DNA of 64,000 nt, taken from the NCBI RefSeq assembly GCF_001647275.1, contig NZ_LRMM01000008.1:1-64000 (forward strand), in the 5' to 3' direction. Origin of the DNA: Rufibacter ruber. GTDB taxonomy: Bacteria > Bacteroidota > Bacteroidia > Cytophagales > Hymenobacteraceae. How positions within the stretch are numbered: the first letter of the stretch is position 1; each line of letters starts with the position of its first letter. The notes beneath the pieces are model-generated. The model saw nothing but the letters and a program-made list of their open reading frames with translations. It did not search any database and was not told the DNA's origin. Below, in pieces: positions 1 through 9,110 of this stretch. Position numbers and translations under genes: made by a program.

Positions 1-1
1 T

Positions 2-199
2 GCGGCGCAGGATGAAGTTTTTGCGGCTACCGTAGGCTCTGTCAGAAGGTCTACTGACGGGGGGGGTACCTGGCAGAGTGTGCTGGGGTATGAGGCCGGT
101 GTAAATGACTTCAACGCCAGCCCCTACTTTACAGATATTGCCATTGGGAATAGCGGCAACATGTACGCAGCTTTTTCAAGCAATACTCTACACTCATGA
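2..199 (+). CDS. C-terminal end of a BNR/Asp-box repeat protein (5' truncated by window)
   Basis: The frame starting at base 2 is open from the window edge to a TGA at 197-199, giving the last 65 residues of a protein whose start lies outside the window. It contains the motif STDGGGTW, which fits the Asp-box (BNR) consensus SxDxGxTW of beta-propeller proteins such as sialidases and Vps10-like propellers. The following part, ending NMYAAFSSNTLHS, looks like the start of another propeller blade. No T9SS sorting tail follows, although most secreted Bacteroidota propellers have one, so the gene may be truncated. The Asp-box codons include an 8-G run at 59-66, a likely slippage site. The frame on both sides agrees with the motif, so this copy reads correctly. 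The gene runs opposite to the PL8 lyase next to it. The enzyme class cannot be told from this fragment. Confidence 0.6.
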   Translation, partial: AAQDEVFAATVGSVRRSTDGGGTWQSVLGYEAGVNDFNASPYFTDIAIGNSGNMYAAFSSNTLHS

Positions 200-286
200 A
201 GTTATTTTTGCAGCTGGCTTTTAGGCCGGGGCATTCTTCCACCCAGATTTCCGCCCAGCGGAAGAAAACAGGCCCGTGCCCCACCG

Positions 287-2737
287 CTACTGCAACACAA
301 TCTTTGCTACTCTGCCTTCGCAGCTTACCACGTAAAGGCCCGGGGCCAGACCTGCGGTAGCTATTGACAGTTGATTCTCCTGATTGGGTTTCACCAACGT
401 TTCCTGCACTTTCAAACCCGCCAGAGAATAGATGCGCACCTTTTGCGGCTCTTTGCGGCCAGCTGCCTGCGCATTCTGAATGAGGAATTGGGCACCAGAG
501 ACCACCGGACTGGGATATACTAATAAAGCGGTTCCCTTCTCTGCCATTTCCTGAGCGCTGCTCAAAACGGTGGTATTTCTTAGGCCCACTAGCACGCTTT
601 GGCCCTGGAATTCTATGGCGCTGGGCATAGGCACCACCACCGTGCTAACCTGGGTAGACGGCTCTGCCGTGGTTTGCTCGCCGGCGTACAGGCCTTTCAC
701 TTTAACGGTGATGGAATTGACCGGACTGGTTTCGCAGAACGGGTTGGCCGCAGCCACATACAAGGAGTCATTGGTCCAGCGCAGCTGAATGACGGCAGGT
801 TGATCGGTTTCTAGAAAGCCCAGGTCGCCGGGTAGGTTCTGGCGGCCGGCGGTGAAGAAAACGGCCTGGGCCACTTTCAGGTTCTGGTCTACCACACACT
901 GCACCGAAGCTGTGTTAGACACCACCTCAAACGGCGTGCTGCTGATTTTCTGGGCTAATTGCTCTTTGGTGACATTGGGGTAAAGGGCATAGGCGTATTT
1001 TTCGGCCGCCGGAAAGTTCCCGTGGTTAAAGGCTATCCAGGCCAGTTGGGTGTTGCCCGAGGTCTGCACTTCAAAGTTCAGTTTCTGGTTGTTGATGAAC
1101 TGGTACCCAATGTTGTTGAGGTGCGCCCAGTTGGAGGTGACCGGTGCCAACGACTGCCCATTCGCCAGCATGGCTTCCTGGCCGTTGTTGTCTACATAAA
1201 AGTTATTGGTATACTTCACCTGGTTCACGGTGGTGGTGAATGGGACGGTTAGGCCAGACACGGCTTTGATGTCGGTGCCCAGGGCCACAATGTAGTCTGG
1301 GAAATAAAACCAGCTTTTGTTAGCACTTAGCCGTATCTCCCCTGATTTGTTCATGTTGTACATAAAACCGGCGGCACCGGTTCTGCCGTCAGACACGCCT
1401 CCCGCAAAGGGATTAAGGCTGTTCCCGCCCTTGCCAATGGGAACTGTGGGCAACGCCACGCTCATGGGTCGTTGGGGGGCGGTGACACCCGGCAGGCGGC
1501 GCCAGTTCATATCCTCATAGATGTCCTGAATTTCAGTACCGGTAATGTACACATAGTTGGGGCCAGAGCCGGTGTAGAAGTTATTGAGTCCTTCGCCGTT
1601 GGCGCTTTCATTGCCCACGGTGCGGGGAGAGGTCATGCGGGTAGTGGCGTAGTAATTGGTGCCTTTGTGCACCATGTAGTCATGGCGCCAGAACATTTTG
1701 TTGCCCTGCAGCACATTGAGCTGGTTGGCGTCTGCCGGGCGGGTCAACCAGGCGTATAGTTCCTGGAGCTTGGCTTTCTGGGGCGTATTCTCATTGATGA
1801 GGGCGGCCAGGCAGGCCACGGTTTTCTCGTAGCCATCGCCTAGAATACGGCGGCCCAATTGGTTGTAATCATACACGTTGCGGTAAATAAACCAGGCTAC
1901 CCCGTGCAGGAAAAGGTCTTCATAAATCTTAATTTTATCGTCCGGAACGGCAAGTGAGGTACCCGAGGTAATGCTCATGAAATAGCTGATACCGCCCAGA
2001 TATTCCTTGCCGTAGTTGCCCATGTACAGCTGCCGTCCGTTGCCGGTGTGCTGGTTAAAGGCAAAGTCGGGTTGAATGCCGTTGGTGCGGTCTTCCTTCT
2101 CAATTTTGATGAGGCTGTAGAACATTTCGGCTACCTCGGCCAGGGTTTTGGTGTCACCGTTGACAATGGCCGTTGCCATGATGTATTTGCAGACCTCGGT
2201 GGTATTGGCGGCGTCTGGCTCCTGCTTGTACTCTTCCAGTTTTTCTGGAGTCCACTCAAACATCAGGAAAGACACCAGGCTGTTGTACACGGCAGGCCGC
2301 TTTTCTTTCAGGTCTTTTGCCATGAGCACAAATGATTGAATGAGTGAATTGGGCCAGCCAATGCTGCGGTACCACCAGTTGGTGTCTGTGGGGTTGGTTG
2401 CGGTCCACCAGTTCCAGGCTTTGCAGTAAGCGTCCAGGTATTCGTCACTCTTGTAGCTTGGGCCTTGGGTGTGGTAGGCGCGGGCAATTACTACCATCTC
2501 AGTGAAGTGCGGCCGCGGCCCGCCCGTTTTGTCTGTAGGATACGCGGCGGGGTACACCACATTTTTGAAGGTTCCGTCTGCGTTCTGGTTACTTAGGTCA
2601 TAACCGGCAGGGCCGTTGTAAGTGTTGAACACCCGGGTGTACATGGTCTCTAACTCGGCGGCGGACTGGGCCTGTGCCGCAAGAGCTGCCAGGCTCAGAA
2701 ATACCAGCAGGAATGCCTTTTTGTAACGTTGAATCAT
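287..2737 (-). CDS. Polysaccharide lyase family 8 (chondroitin/hyaluronan lyase type) with T9SS tail
   Basis: 816 residues. A Sec signal peptide (about 1-24, ending AAQAQS) is followed by the alpha/alpha-toroid lyase domain and the beta-sandwich domains of PL8, the family of chondroitin AC, hyaluronate and xanthan lyases that cleave uronic-acid polymers by beta-elimination. The catalytic stretch is visible: NWWYRSIGWPNS near 119-131, then FAFNQH with His230, and GNYG with Tyr242, which by alignment should be the catalytic His and Tyr. Further on, RMTSPRTVGNESANGEG and DMNWRRLPG match conserved PL8 blocks. The last about 75 residues (YPSPVVSG... GLAPGLYVVS... KIVLQ) are a type A T9SS sorting domain, so the enzyme is exported to the surface or medium. 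It is the last gene of the minus-strand PUL, next to GH106 and sulfatases. The exact substrate (chondroitin, hyaluronan or another sulfated uronan) cannot be read from sequence. Confidence 0.9.
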   Translation of the reverse strand: MIQRYKKAFLLVFLSLAALAAQAQSAAELETMYTRVFNTYNGPAGYDLSNQNADGTFKNVVYPAAYPTDKTGGPRPHFTEMVVIARAYHTQGPSYKSDEYLDAYCKAWNWWTATNPTDTNWWYRSIGWPNSLIQSFVLMAKDLKEKRPAVYNSLVSFLMFEWTPEKLEEYKQEPDAANTTEVCKYIMATAIVNGDTKTLAEVAEMFYSLIKIEKEDRTNGIQPDFAFNQHTGNGRQLYMGNYGKEYLGGISYFMSITSGTSLAVPDDKIKIYEDLFLHGVAWFIYRNVYDYNQLGRRILGDGYEKTVACLAALINENTPQKAKLQELYAWLTRPADANQLNVLQGNKMFWRHDYMVHKGTNYYATTRMTSPRTVGNESANGEGLNNFYTGSGPNYVYITGTEIQDIYEDMNWRRLPGVTAPQRPMSVALPTVPIGKGGNSLNPFAGGVSDGRTGAAGFMYNMNKSGEIRLSANKSWFYFPDYIVALGTDIKAVSGLTVPFTTTVNQVKYTNNFYVDNNGQEAMLANGQSLAPVTSNWAHLNNIGYQFINNQKLNFEVQTSGNTQLAWIAFNHGNFPAAEKYAYALYPNVTKEQLAQKISSTPFEVVSNTASVQCVVDQNLKVAQAVFFTAGRQNLPGDLGFLETDQPAVIQLRWTNDSLYVAAANPFCETSPVNSITVKVKGLYAGEQTTAEPSTQVSTVVVPMPSAIEFQGQSVLVGLRNTTVLSSAQEMAEKGTALLVYPSPVVSGAQFLIQNAQAAGRKEPQKVRIYSLAGLKVQETLVKPNQENQLSIATAGLAPGLYVVSCEGRVAKIVLQ

Positions 2738-3192
2738 AGGTCAATAAGTTAAGTACTGATTTAGCAGATTGGCCCGGGCACGGTGTAACCCAGCAGGGAA
2801 CCGACTTCACCTGCCACTTGCTCCCCAGGGCCCTTTTTATTGGAGGCTTGAGAGAGAAAACCCACAACGCCCGGCGTATCCCTGAAACAGAAAGTAAAAG
2901 CTCCCAGGACTGTTCCTTCACTCCGGTTCCTTTACAAGATCACCCTTCGCTGGCCCGCGTGCAATGGGTTGAACCAGAATGAGACGTTTTGGCCCTATTT
3001 TGAGAAAAACAGGCCAGAAACAGGAAGGCGGTTTGGGCAGTAAAGAAAATCCCGCCCCGGAAACCAAGGCAGGATTTTAAAGTAATCTACACTCAAGTTT
3101 TATTCAGCCCGCAATCCTGGCCGCAGAACGGCCAGAGGCCAGCCTCAGCTTTTCAACTGCTACCAAACAGCCTGAAAGAGCAATGCCGGGCT
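2738..3192. other. Intergenic gap between PL8 and GH106 genes
   Basis: 455 bp without a credible gene. It holds one copy of the dispersed palindrome (2985-3023) and a small perfect inverted repeat at 3117-3135 (CTGGCCG, 5-nt loop, CGGCCAG) about 60 bp beyond the GH106 stop. The second repeat lacks a T tract, so it is not a clear intrinsic terminator. No TTTG/TAnnTTTG promoter pair was found for the PL8 gene. Confidence 0.5.
2985..3023. repeat. Dispersed palindrome, copy 1
   Basis: Intergenic member of the window-wide palindrome family, with arms cGTTTTGGCCcTaTTTT and AAAACAGGCCaGAAACaG around a short loop. It has several mismatches. It lies between the tandem PL8 and GH106 genes. Confidence 0.75.
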
Positions 3193-6100
3193 TTATACTT
3201 TATGCTGTACCGCAGACCGCAGCACCACCGGCCCAATCAGCCCTGCCTCCAGCAACGGCGAATCTTTCAGGAAATGCTTGAACGTACTGAAGGCAACCCG
3301 GCCACCGGCAGGCTTGGGCTTATCCTGCACATACCAGTCCGGGAGCTTTTGAATCACCCCGGTGCTGTTCTCCCCGCGGCCCTCATACTTATTCTCGGGG
3401 GGTAATTGCTCATCGCCAATCAACCGGTTAGGCCATTGGTTCGTCACTTGCACCTCCAGACTGTTCCGGCCTTTCTTTACGGCATTGGTTATCTCCACCA
3501 AAAAAGGCGGTTTCCAGAAAATACCCAGGTCTTTGCCGTTTACCTTGACTTCGGCAATCACTTCTACCCTGCCCAAATCCAGGAACAGACGCTTGCCGTT
3601 GTCTAAGGCATTGGCGGGCACCGTGAATTCCTTGGTGTAAGTAGCCGTGCCCGAGAAATATTTTACTCCGTCTTCCTGGTGTTTGTGCAAGGAAATCAAT
3701 TGGGGCAATACGGTTTTGGCCGGGGCGCCCAGATTGGGCGGAAAATTAACCGTCCATTCCCCTGAAAGTACAGTGGGGCGGTCAATGCCAGAAATCTTGG
3801 CTGTGAGCGCTTTGTCTTTATTGGTACGCAGAGTATAGTTCCCGTTTTCCCAGAACAGAAGACCCGGCTGGCCCGAGGCCAGCGAGACGCTGCCCGGTTG
3901 CTCGGGCCCTTTGTCGGGGATTTGGGCCAGCTGCTGGATTCGCTCGGCGGAGAGCGCTTCTTTGGTCACCTCCAGGCTGTTCAAATCGCCCTCGAACAGC
4001 CAGCCGCTGTAATCCTGCTTAAAATCGCCTACGCCGGGGTGCACTATCTTCCTGGATTTTTTCCCGGCGCTTATGAATTTACCGTTCACGTACACAGAAG
4101 GCACATTGTCTTTGTACACCAGCGCCACGTGGGTCCAACCAGAAAGCGACAGCGGCACGATGAGCGCCTTGCTCAACCCGCCTTTGGCCCGTTCAGAGAC
4201 AATGATGCCGTTGCGGGCCACCACCATCCCGCAGGCGGCATGGCCTTCGCCGTAGAGCACTTCGCCTTCCGGCGGATAAAACAGGTGGCTTGAAATCTGT
4301 TTCCCTTCAAAGCGGCCGTCCAGTTGGTCATCTACCTCGGGCTTCACCCAGGCGGTCAGCGTAAAGTTGGCGGTGACGTCTCTGTAGCGGCCAGGGGCAA
4401 TTCGCCTGAAATCTTGGGTAGACACCAACGCAGTTCCGTCTTTTTCAATGGATTTGATGCTGGTGGAGGCCACCGGTTCCCGGAACACAATGAAACAGGA
4501 GCCGCTGGGGTCAAGTTGCAGCGGAACCACCGTTCGGCCGTCTATCTGGTCAAAGACTTCTAGCTTGTTAATTTCACCGGTGGCGGCGTCCCAAAGCTCG
4601 GGCTGCTTGCCGGTCACCCTGAACGTGGCCGTGAGGTCTTCTTTTAACCGGCGCCTGCTGCCTATGAAATAGACCTCGCCGCCGGCAATGGTCCGATGGA
4701 TGAAATTCACCTCTGCGTCTCCGGATTTAGACGTAAACTCGAAGTCTGGTTTCAGGTTCAGTTGCGCCACCACCTGGTCTAACGGCTGGTAACGGAACAC
4801 CGTTCCCGCCCCTACCTTCCGCACCGCGGCCGGACTGTCTCCCCAAAGCTCACGCACTAATTGCTGGAGCGCGGCCTCATTCTTCTGGTGCCCTTGCAGG
4901 CCCGGGGTTCGCTCCGGCGGATTGCCCACCAGCACCATGCCTTGGTTGACCAGTTCACGCAGGGTTTGCAGCACCTCCAGAGACATGTCTTTCTTGGGGA
5001 TAAGCACCAGCATTTTGTAGGTGGGCCCGCCCGGCAGCGAGATGGCATTGTTTTGAATGCGAATTCTGGTCAGGACGTCTTTGTTGGCCCAGTTCCAGTC
5101 ATAGCCTTTGGGGGGTGCCGGGTTGGGCTCCACGGTGTGGGAAAGCTTGTCGCTGGGCACGGTCTCCCCGGCGTAGTACAAAATATCTGCGCAGAAAACG
5201 CCCTGCTGCAAGACGTTTTGGCAACGGTTGATATAGGTCAGCCAGCTTCTGCTCTGCTCAAACCAGGTGTTGGTGCGGTCATAATGAAACCCGAACTGCC
5301 CCATGGTCATGCCGGGCCGGGCGGTACTGTGCGGCTGGTGGGCGTACCGGTGGAAAATGTACCGGGTTACCCCGCTGGTGAACATAAAGTCGCCCTGGCT
5401 TTTCATGGTGTAGGGGTGCTCCATCCATTTAGAATGGCGGGGGTCACCGGTGAAGGCCTCGGCGCCCACAATCTGCCGGCCGTCTGTATATTTCCCGAAC
5501 ACATGCGCAATGGAAGACGCCAGCTTGTCTGTTGAGAAAAGCCGGGAGCCCCGGCCCCAGAATTCGCCCATAGTAATGTCAACTTTAGAGCCAACCTCCA
5601 TCTGGTCAAAGGGTGCCACCTCGCTGTAAGGTTCCACGTAGCTGGTCATGCCGTTCTGGCGGCAAAGCTCCGCGAAGCGGCCGTAATAGTTCTGGGCAAT
5701 GAGGTCGGCGTGGGTTCTCCGGAAATCCCATAGGAACCGCTCGGTGATGTCTAAATCCCCCACAATTCTGCCAGTCACCGCCGGGAGGTATTTCACGAAG
5801 TCATAGCCCCGGCGTTTCTCAAATTCGGCGGCCATGGCGGGCGTCCAGTTTTGCAGGCCCACCTCGTAGCTGTCAATGAGCAAGCCTACTTTGGTTTTGT
5901 TCGCCCATTGCCGCACTACCGGCATGAGTTTCTCTAACAGCTTGTTGAAATGGAAGTCCAGCGCCTGGCTGCGGTATTTATCTACTTCCAGCCCAATGCC
6001 GCTTTCTGGCGCGGCGCGGTTTTCCCGGTCTATAACGGTGTGGCCCAGGCGCAGCACCGTCCATTTGCCTTTGGGGGCTTTCCACTTCAGGGTACCGTCT

Positions 6101-6831
6101 TTGCCCAGTTGTTGTGAAATATTGAGCACCTTGGCCGGGTCAATGAAAGTACCGGGCGTCAACTTGGTGTCAGCGGAAACCGGACGGCCTTTGAGAAACG
6201 GATTTTGACCGGCTACTTTGAGCGGGAAATTCGCTTTCCTGAGCAAGCCATCAATGATATAGGGGTTGCCCTGTTCCTCCCCTTCCAGCGTGGGATACGC
6301 CAAGACGTACGTGTCTTTGTAAAAACCTCGCACGGTGGTAGGCTGGGGCAGTTTTACGATGATTTCGGTGCCGCCGGTGATGTAGGTGTTCTTCCAGACA
6401 ATCTGCTGCATGCCCAGCTCAGGGGTGACCCAAGGCCCGCCGCTGGACGACCAGCCCGGGCAGTTGTGCATGGAGAATTCCAGGTTTAACCGACCGGCCT
6501 CATTCATGGCGTGTTTGGTCAGCTCCACCCATTCAGGACTCAGATAATCTACCGGCCCTTTGGGAATGGCGTTGCCCACGTTGAAACATTGCACGCCACC
6601 CATGCCCACCCGCTGCATGGCCTCCAGGTCAAGGGTGATGCCTCTTTTGGTGATGTTGCCGTTCATCCAGAACCAGTAGTTCTGCGTTCTGGATACCGGG
6701 GGCGGGTTCTTAAAGCCCTGCTCCAGCGAACCCGCAAAACTTGGTCTGAACGCCTGCACCAACCCGCTGGGCGTGATGAGCGTCACCAGACTGGCGGCTG
6801 CCGTTCTTTTTAAAAACGTACGTCTTTTCAT
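3193..6831 (-). CDS. GH106-type alpha-L-rhamnosidase-like glycosidase with inserted LamG domain, Tat-exported
   Basis: 1212 residues. The N-terminus MKRRTFLKR followed by a hydrophobic stretch is a twin-arginine (Tat) signal. The catalytic region (about 45-790) has the family hallmarks YWFWMNGNITKRGITLDLEAM, GVQCFNVG and NCPGWSSSGGPWV, typical of GH106 enzymes, which remove terminal alpha-L-rhamnose. A concanavalin-like LamG domain (about 815-985, including FTLTAWVKP and GWTHVALVYKD) is inserted before the C-terminal galactose-binding jelly roll (about 1050-1200, with VKVNGKDLGIFWKPPFLVEIT). The insert makes the protein longer than the usual GH106 length and may add glycan binding. The gene lies between sulfatase and PL8 genes on the same strand, which suggests it trims a desulfated branched acidic polysaccharide. 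Rhamnose specificity is inferred from the family. Some divergent members may act on other sugars. Confidence 0.85.
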   Translation of the reverse strand: MKRRTFLKRTAAASLVTLITPSGLVQAFRPSFAGSLEQGFKNPPPVSRTQNYWFWMNGNITKRGITLDLEAMQRVGMGGVQCFNVGNAIPKGPVDYLSPEWVELTKHAMNEAGRLNLEFSMHNCPGWSSSGGPWVTPELGMQQIVWKNTYITGGTEIIVKLPQPTTVRGFYKDTYVLAYPTLEGEEQGNPYIIDGLLRKANFPLKVAGQNPFLKGRPVSADTKLTPGTFIDPAKVLNISQQLGKDGTLKWKAPKGKWTVLRLGHTVIDRENRAAPESGIGLEVDKYRSQALDFHFNKLLEKLMPVVRQWANKTKVGLLIDSYEVGLQNWTPAMAAEFEKRRGYDFVKYLPAVTGRIVGDLDITERFLWDFRRTHADLIAQNYYGRFAELCRQNGMTSYVEPYSEVAPFDQMEVGSKVDITMGEFWGRGSRLFSTDKLASSIAHVFGKYTDGRQIVGAEAFTGDPRHSKWMEHPYTMKSQGDFMFTSGVTRYIFHRYAHQPHSTARPGMTMGQFGFHYDRTNTWFEQSRSWLTYINRCQNVLQQGVFCADILYYAGETVPSDKLSHTVEPNPAPPKGYDWNWANKDVLTRIRIQNNAISLPGGPTYKMLVLIPKKDMSLEVLQTLRELVNQGMVLVGNPPERTPGLQGHQKNEAALQQLVRELWGDSPAAVRKVGAGTVFRYQPLDQVVAQLNLKPDFEFTSKSGDAEVNFIHRTIAGGEVYFIGSRRRLKEDLTATFRVTGKQPELWDAATGEINKLEVFDQIDGRTVVPLQLDPSGSCFIVFREPVASTSIKSIEKDGTALVSTQDFRRIAPGRYRDVTANFTLTAWVKPEVDDQLDGRFEGKQISSHLFYPPEGEVLYGEGHAACGMVVARNGIIVSERAKGGLSKALIVPLSLSGWTHVALVYKDNVPSVYVNGKFISAGKKSRKIVHPGVGDFKQDYSGWLFEGDLNSLEVTKEALSAERIQQLAQIPDKGPEQPGSVSLASGQPGLLFWENGNYTLRTNKDKALTAKISGIDRPTVLSGEWTVNFPPNLGAPAKTVLPQLISLHKHQEDGVKYFSGTATYTKEFTVPANALDNGKRLFLDLGRVEVIAEVKVNGKDLGIFWKPPFLVEITNAVKKGRNSLEVQVTNQWPNRLIGDEQLPPENKYEGRGENSTGVIQKLPDWYVQDKPKPAGGRVAFSTFKHFLKDSPLLEAGLIGPVVLRSAVQHKV

Positions 6832-6995
6832 ATAGAATTGAAAATAGCTTGAGAAGGTGCGCCTGGTTTAAAGGCACCTTCTTCCTTACATGTGACTCTA
6901 ACTTTCCAGGTAAAACCCTCTCTCTCTGAACCTGCAGTCTATGAATTCGCCAGACAAGAGGCCCAACCCAGGGGTTCTCCTCACGGAGGAAATTT

Positions 6996-7032
6996 GCGTT
7001 TTCGCTGTTTTGGCCAAAACAGGCCGAAAACG
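6996..7032. repeat. Dispersed palindrome, copy 2
   Basis: Arms GCGTTTTCG-CTGTTTT and AAAACAGGCCGAAAACG around the loop GGCC. One or two bases are missing from the left arm. It lies in the GH106/sulfatase gap together with copy 3. Confidence 0.8.
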
Positions 7033-7138
7033 GAAGCCGTGTTTCCCTCCCTTCTTTCGGCGTAGCCGCTACACTTTTTGGTTGGAGAAGGGATGCTCTC
7101 TGTTTACAGAAGAACCTTCCGGTTGGCGGTACTTCCGG

Positions 7139-7198
7139 CGCTGGCATTGCGTTTTGGGGCTGTTTTAGCCAAAACAGCCCCAAAACGCAATGCCAGCG
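7139..7198. repeat. Dispersed palindrome, copy 3 (perfect 28-bp arms)
   Basis: The longest perfect copy. The arms at 7139-7166 and 7171-7198 are exact reverse complements around the 4-nt loop AGCC. Outside the shared core, the outer 12 bp of each arm (CGCTGGCATTGC and its complement) is unique to this copy yet perfectly paired. Confidence 0.95.
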
Positions 7199-7289
7199 TC
7201 AGGGAAACGTCTGTGTGGCGTTCCCTCAGAAGCGGCATCGTTTTAAGTTTCCCTTTACCTCTGGGAAGACCTCGCTCCGGAGTAAAAAC

Positions 7290-9006
7290 CTATTTCTTAG
7301 CTACGTTGGGTTTGGGTAACACCTGATGGCTGGTGGCCCACTCCTGCCATTTGGCGGCCATACTCTTAACAATCTCTGGGTGTTTATCAGCCAGATCCAC
7401 GCGTTCGGTGCGGTCAGTTTTGAGGTTGTAGAGTTCCCAGGGCTTGTTGTTGAGAGTCACAATTTTCCAGTCGCCGTGGCGGGCGGCCCGGCGGCCGATG
7501 TGCTCAAAGAACAGGTACTCATGCCCTTGGCGCTGCTTGCCCTGGAAGATAGGCACCAGGCTTTTCCCGGCGGTAGGCGTAATAGCGTTGCCTTTGAACT
7601 GCTTGGGGTATTGCGCCCCGCCCAGTTCAATAAAGGTGGCCATGAAGTCAAACACGTGGCCTACTTGGTCGGTGACGCTGCCTTTCTTGGTTTTCAGTCC
7701 CTGCGGCCAATGCACAATCAACGGCGTGCAAAGCCCACCTTCATACGACTCGGTTTTCCAGAACCGGAACGGCGCGTTGGCCACGTTGCTCCACATTTTA
7801 TCATGCGAGGCGAAGGTGTTTTCTGGCCCGGGCAGCACTTCTTTTTTTACCGGGTAATGGATTTTCTCGCCCGCGCGGGTCTCACCGGGGCGGTCATAGC
7901 CGGGGCCGTAGTTCTGCGCGTTGTCTGAACTGGCGCCGTTGTCACTCAGGAAAAGCACCAGCGTGTTGTCCAGTTCACCGGTTTCTTTCAGGGCTTTCAG
8001 GAGGCGGCCAATGCCCTGGTCCATGCGGTCAATCATGGCCGCGCGCACGGCCATGGCTTCAATGTCATAGGCTTTGTCCGGGTTATCGGCCCAGCTTACC
8101 TCTGGCGCGAACCGTTCTGACAAGATGTTTTTGTCCTTGGGGAACAGGTTCCATTTCAGCATTTTGCGGTACCGCTCATTGCGTACTGAGTCCCAGCCGG
8201 CCTGGTAGATTTTGCGGTATTTGGCAATGTCTTCGGGCAGGGCGTGCAGCGGCCAATGCGGCGCGGTATGGGCCACGTACAGGAAAAACGGCTGCTCTTT
8301 CTTGTGGAACTGGCGTACGTAGGCGGCGGCGCTGTCATTGATGGCGTCTGTGTAGTAAAAGCCTTTGGGCACAAACGGCACCGGCTGGTCTCCGTTCACC
8401 AGCCCGAAGGGGTCAAAGAAGTTCACCACGCCCCAAATGTTGCCGTAGTATTTGTCAAACCCGCGCGCGGTGGGGTTACTGGTTCAGCGGCGAAAACTCT
8501 GGATATTTCACCTGGTTGGCCTGCCACCGCAAATGCTCCTCTACCGGCGTTTTCTCAACGGTATTTGACACGTGCCACTTGCCCACCATGCCCGTCTGGT
8601 AGCCTACGGTTTTCAGGACTTCGGCGATGGTGACGGTATTCTCGGTGAGGTAACCGCGGTAGCCGGGCAGTTTCTGGTCGGTGGTCATGTTGCCTATGCC
8701 CGCCTGGTGGTTGTACAAGCCGGTGAGCAGCGCCGCCCGCGTGGGGCAACAGCGCGAGGCATTGTAAAACTGATTGAACCGCAGGCCATTGGTAGCCAGT
8801 TGGTCCAGGTGGGGAGTCTGGATTTCGCCGCCGTAGCTGCCAATGTCTGAAAAGCCAAGGTCATCTGCTAAAATCAAGACAATGTTGGGGCGTTTCTCGG
8901 GGGCTTTTTTCTTTTGGGCGAATCCTGGCTGGGCCAGCCCCAGCAACGCTAGCCCCACCAGGGCTATTTTAGATTTGGGGAGAAGGGTTGTAAACGGTTT
9001 TTTCAT
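7290..9006 (-). pseudogene. S1 family sulfatase, split by a single-base frameshift
   Basis: Two frames make one arylsulfatase. The N-terminal part (9006 down to the TAA at 8476-8478, 176 residues) has a signal peptide ending GFAQ, the metal-binding ADD at 48-49 and the formylglycine motif CCPTR with the modified Cys at 86. The C-terminal part runs to 7290. Reading ...FSPLNQ, then a one-base shift, then PTARGFDKYYGNIWG restores the family sequence. One extra base in the stretch TAACCCC near 8475-8479 explains the break, since NQYPTARGFDK would be expected. Such enzymes hydrolyse sulfate esters after conversion of the Cys to formylglycine by a maturase, which is not in this window. The gene lies in tandem with another sulfatase and GH106. 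Whether the shift is a real mutation or a sequence error is open. Confidence 0.85.
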
Positions 9007-9030
9007 GTTGTACTTAAAGGGTAAAGTTTC

Positions 9031-9068
9031 CGTTTTGGGGCTGTTTTAGCCAAAACAGCCCCAAAACG
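9031..9068. repeat. Dispersed palindrome, copy 4
   Basis: Perfect arms CGTTTTGGGGCTGTTTT and AAAACAGCCCCAAAACG around the loop AGCC, only 24 bp upstream of a sulfatase start and 42 bp from the next sulfatase's stop. It shares its core and loop with copy 3. Confidence 0.93.
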
Positions 9069-9110
9069 CGTCTATTTAAAATGGCACATCGGCCAGCGGC
9101 CGAAAGGGGC

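Noticed and set aside
4861-5535. Long open frame (224 codons) on the plus strand inside the GH106 gene
   Set aside because: It is antisense to a well-conserved glycosidase, has no signal or domain, and reflects the codon bias of the real gene.
7139-7198. Palindrome copies as ordinary intrinsic terminators
   Set aside because: The stem is followed by an A-rich strand, not a T tract, and copies also occur upstream of genes and in divergent gaps. Only the compound copy at 53740-53779 looks like a terminator.
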